From Polyangium spumosum (lineage in GTDB: Bacteria; Myxococcota_A; Polyangia; Polyangiales; Polyangiaceae): 64,000 nucleotides of DNA. The position numbers were made by a program, and so were the translations under genes. The stretch covers positions 806,001-870,000 of the forward strand of contig NZ_WJIE01000003.1 of assembly GCF_009649845.1 (NCBI RefSeq), given 5' to 3'. Numbering within the stretch: the first letter of the stretch is position 1; every line of letters starts with the position of its first letter. Below are positions 61,522-64,000 of this stretch, piece by piece. The notes below the pieces were generated by a model. That model ran no database searches and was not told the DNA's origin. It saw nothing but the letters and a program-made list of their open reading frames with translations.

Positions 61522-62580
61522 TCAGGCGCCGCCGGCGGGCGGGACGTACGGCGTCTGCGGCGACGGCGGAGGCTGGCTCGACGGGGTCTGCCACACGCCG
61601 GCCTTGCGCTTCGTCGGGTCGATCCCGGCCGCCTTCGCCCGCCAGCAGCCGCGGGGTACGTCTTGCCAAACGCCGTTCACCTGCACGGCCTTGAGCAGGA
61701 CGCGGCGGTTCACCGGATCGTCGACCTCGTCGCCCCTGTCCACGGCGGGGCAATATTCGCCGTATCCGACCGGGACCAGCCGGTTGCGGTCCACGCCGCC
61801 GCTCACGAGGGCGTTCGCGATGGCCTGGGCGCGGCGCTCGGTGAGGTTCAGGTTGTAGTTCTTGTCGCCCTTGCTCGAGGCGTGGCCCTCGATCTCCATG
61901 CGCTGGATCTGCGGGAATTGCTTGAGCACCTTCGCGATCTCGGCGACGGTCCCCTTCGCGGCCGGCGTGAGCTCGGCCGAATCGAGCTCGAAATCGACCC
62001 GCTTCGTCTCGGGGATCACGATCTCGTGTGACGTCTCGTCGTACGCGACCTCGCCCGCGGCCTGGTCGGGGCAGCCGTCCTCGTCGCGGTAACCATTCTG
62101 CGTCTCGGGCTGCTGCGGGCACTTGTCATTGACGTCGGCGACGCCGTCCTGATCGCCGTCGGGCGCGGGGCAGCCGTCGCTCGCGTTCGGCGGGAGGTTG
62201 TCCTCGGGCTGGACGGGGCACTTGTCGAGCGCATTCGCGACGCCGTCCTGGTCCTCGTCGTCCGAGGGGCAGCCGTCCTCGGCCTTCGGCGGCAGGCCGT
62301 CCTCCTTCGCGTAGGGGCATTTGTCGTCGGCGAGCAGGACGCCGTCGTTGTCGGGGTCGGTCGCGGGGCAGCCGTCGTTCGCCTTCGGCGGCAGGCCATC
62401 CTCGGCCTCCGCGGGGCAAGCGTCGTCGATGTCGGCGGCGCCGTCTTGATCCGTGTCCGCGCCTCGATCCGCGCTCCCGTACGTCGGGCGCGGCGCATAA
62501 CCGGAGCCGCAAGCGACGGGCAGGAGCGAGAGGAGCAGGGCGACGAGGGGGCTACGAGCGAAGGTCTTTCGAGGGGACAT
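61522..62580 (-). CDS. OmpA-family lipoprotein with thrombospondin type 3 repeats
   Basis: 352 aa. The lipoprotein signal ends in LPVACGSG. Residues about 38-170 carry five thrombospondin type 3 (TSP3) calcium-binding repeats, each DxDxDGxxDxxDxCP-like (DTDQDGAADIDDACP, DPDNDGVLLADDKCP, DEDQDGVANALDKCP, DGDQDGVADVNDKCP). The OmpA peptidoglycan-binding domain (about 185-300) follows, with VDFELDSAELTPAAKG and IEGHASSKGDKNYN, then a Pro-rich tail. It links the outer membrane to peptidoglycan through a Ca-stabilised rod. It is divergent from the Rieske gene (124 nt apart). Confidence 0.92.
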   Translation of the reverse strand: MSPRKTFARSPLVALLLSLLPVACGSGYAPRPTYGSADRGADTDQDGAADIDDACPAEAEDGLPPKANDGCPATDPDNDGVLLADDKCPYAKEDGLPPKAEDGCPSDDEDQDGVANALDKCPVQPEDNLPPNASDGCPAPDGDQDGVADVNDKCPQQPETQNGYRDEDGCPDQAAGEVAYDETSHEIVIPETKRVDFELDSAELTPAAKGTVAEIAKVLKQFPQIQRMEIEGHASSKGDKNYNLNLTERRAQAIANALVSGGVDRNRLVPVGYGEYCPAVDRGDEVDDPVNRRVLLKAVQVNGVWQDVPRGCWRAKAAGIDPTKRKAGVWQTPSSQPPPSPQTPYVPPAGGA

Positions 62581-62704
62581 GGCTGAAACGGCCGGGGAGC
62601 CTAGCCGGCCTCCGTCCCGTTGGGAAGTAAAGAGGTCGGTCGGAGCGCGGACCGCGCCTTCCACCCTTGCCATCGGGGCCGAAAGTGGGGAGGCTTCGAG
62701 CGTG

Positions 62705-63835
62705 ATGGGACCCGACGATCGCGACGTTCTGGCGGAGGCCTCCGAGAGCGCGCCGCTCGTGCCGGCCGAGGCCTTGCTCGCGCCGCCGCGGGCGAAGGTG
62801 CGGGCGTCGGTGGCGCGGATGCTCGGCCACTGGTTCGTGGTGGCGGCGTCGAACGAGCTCGGAGATCGGCCGATCGCGCGGACCTTGCTCGGCGTGCCGA
62901 TCGTGCTCTTCCGCGACGGCGAGGGCAAGCCGGGGGCTCTGCTCGACCGCTGCCCGCACCGGAACGTACCGCTCTCGATCGGCGAGGTGGTGGAGGGGCA
63001 GCTCCAGTGCTCGTACCACGGCTGGCGCTTCGATCGCGGGGGCACCTGCAAGTTCGTGCCCTCGCTGCTCGGGGACGCGACGGCGAAGGCGCGCAACGCG
63101 CCGAGTTACGCGGCGCGGGAGCAGGACGGGTTCGTCTGGGTGTACGGGGCGCCGAACGAGGCGCCGAAGACCGAGCCTTACCGCTTCCCGCAGCTCGGCA
63201 AGGGGTACACGACGGTGCGGCGGCGCGTGGAGTCCGAGAGCACGATGCACGCGGCGCTGGAGAACGCGCTCGACGTGCCGCACACGCAGTACCTGCACAG
63301 CGGCCTCTTCCGCTCGAAGCCGCGGGGCATCCAGATCGAGGCGCGCGTGACGCGCACGCACGACCGCGTGGTGGCCGAATACGTGGGCGAGCCGCGGCCG
63401 ACGGGCCTCGTGGCGAGGATCCTCTCGCCGTCGGGCGGGGAGGTGACGCATTTCGACCGGTTCATCCTGCCCTCGATCGCGGAGGTCGAGTACCGGATTG
63501 GCACGGAGAACCATTTTTATGTCTCGGCCGCGATGACGCCGGTGACGGATTTCCTGACGCACATCTACGCGGTGGTGAGCTTCAAGGTGCGCCTGTTCCC
63601 GGGCTGGCTGCTCAAGCCGTTCTTGATGCCGCTCGGCCTCAAGGTGTTCGCGCAGGACGCGGCGCTCCTGAAGCTGCAGACGGAGAACATCAAGCGCTTC
63701 GGGGGCGAGCAGTACGCGTCGACGGAGATCGACGTGCTCGGCCGGCACATCTGGCGGCTGATGCGGCAGGCCGAGCGGGGCAGTGTGTCGACGGGCGAAA
63801 ACGTTCATGAAGAGACGGTGAAACTTCTGGTGTAG
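62705..63835 (+). CDS. Rieske non-heme iron oxygenase
   Basis: About 376 aa from the ATG at 62705; upstream in-frame codons would overlap the divergent gene. The Rieske [2Fe-2S] ligands are C83, H85, C102 and H105 (CPHRNVPLS, CSYHGW). The mononuclear iron site is ALENALDVPHTQYLH, with H193 and H198 and Asp190. This is the layout of aromatic and steroid oxygenases of the PaO/cholesterol-desaturase-like type. It needs a ferredoxin and reductase from elsewhere. Substrate not known. Confidence 0.92.
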   Translation: MGPDDRDVLAEASESAPLVPAEALLAPPRAKVRASVARMLGHWFVVAASNELGDRPIARTLLGVPIVLFRDGEGKPGALLDRCPHRNVPLSIGEVVEGQLQCSYHGWRFDRGGTCKFVPSLLGDATAKARNAPSYAAREQDGFVWVYGAPNEAPKTEPYRFPQLGKGYTTVRRRVESESTMHAALENALDVPHTQYLHSGLFRSKPRGIQIEARVTRTHDRVVAEYVGEPRPTGLVARILSPSGGEVTHFDRFILPSIAEVEYRIGTENHFYVSAAMTPVTDFLTHIYAVVSFKVRLFPGWLLKPFLMPLGLKVFAQDAALLKLQTENIKRFGGEQYASTEIDVLGRHIWRLMRQAERGSVSTGENVHEETVKLLV

Positions 63836-63923
63836 CCAGGTGAAAATTGGTTCCAGAAGGTAAAACGGTTTCTTTTCCCGGCGAGAGGAGCGTGGTAGGG
63901 CGATGGGCAAGGAGGCAACACAG

Positions 63924-64000
63924 ATGAGAGAGGCCGCTCGCAAGCTCGTCACGTTCGCCGAGTACATCGCGTTCGAGGAGAAGGCGGAGACGAAACACGA
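63924..64000 (+). CDS. Uma2-family putative endonuclease, 5' part (cut by window edge)
   Basis: The ATG at 63924 has AAGGAGG 8 nt upstream. Only 25 codons are present, reading MREAARKLVTFAEYIAFEEK followed by AETKHE. The TFAEYIAFEEKAETKHE segment is the usual Uma2 opening, which would be followed by a YVDG-type stretch outside the window. It is the second Uma2 gene here (the first is at 26938-27519). Confidence 0.7.
   Translation, partial: MREAARKLVTFAEYIAFEEKAETKH

Overview
The window is high-GC DNA with almost no room between genes. The gene set points to a myxobacterium, most likely order Polyangiales (Polyangium or Sorangium type; inferred, not proven). Reasons: a CdnL/CarD-type RNA polymerase regulator, an Ala/Lys histone-H1-like protein, a eukaryote-like Ser/Thr kinase, many Gly-rich lipoproteins, a double-CXXCG protein of the type found as immunity proteins in Myxococcus, and DUF2330, SUMF1-like, TSP3-OmpA and collagen-like surface proteins. 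No rRNA, tRNA, CRISPR array or insertion sequence was found.

Layout. 1-10 kb: the tail of a TPR protein, a 41-bp-period hairpin array, a beta-propeller lipoprotein, a membrane-anchored HExxH protein, a PpiC/SurA-like foldase, two membrane proteins, pterin-carbinolamine dehydratase, RNase III and an outer-membrane-type protein. 10-20 kb: TrmL, CdnL behind a consensus promoter and a leader of about 300 nt, an OmpA lipoprotein with Ppx/GppA phosphatase, the H1-like protein, an MFS transporter, small lipoproteins and an HNH endonuclease. 20-27 kb: a dienoyl-CoA reductase-type SDR, a DnaQ-exonuclease/WYL fusion, a double retropepsin-like lipoprotein, CoaD, and a large GT39/ArnT-like glycosyltransferase. 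27-31 kb is the accessory segment: a Uma2 protein, a secreted protein with a C-terminal HHI nuclease-like domain followed by a double-CXXCG protein (probable toxin and immunity pair), then a non-coding mosaic of short repeats.

31-41 kb: unknown proteins, nhaA preceded by a three-hairpin leader that looks like a cation riboswitch, a CaCA exchanger, a leftward operon (MerR-type regulator, FolE, Lon-substrate-binding-domain protein, unknown) with a 12-bp palindrome in front, and a DUF2330 surface protein with four 63-bp repeats. 41.5-48.3 kb: a small unknown protein, a NuoE-NuoF fusion, two MoeA proteins (one MoeA-PBP), MobA and an M50 protease. The first five form a tightly packed molybdenum-cofactor/NADH-module operon that lacks a molybdoenzyme subunit in the window. 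48-56 kb: unknown proteins, a CDF transporter, a KaiC-like ATPase/SLOG-like fusion directly behind fusA, an acyltransferase, and a lipoprotein with two Tudor-knot-like domains. 56-64 kb: cytochrome P450, a SUMF1-like lipoprotein overlapping a transmembrane Ser/Thr kinase, a TSP3-OmpA/collagen-like lipoprotein pair, a Rieske oxygenase, and the start of a second Uma2 gene.

The best candidates for new biology are the toxin/immunity pair with its flanking repeats, the nhaA leader, the exonuclease-WYL and ATPase-SLOG fusions, and the hairpin array. All functions are read from sequence and memory of families; no database search was run.
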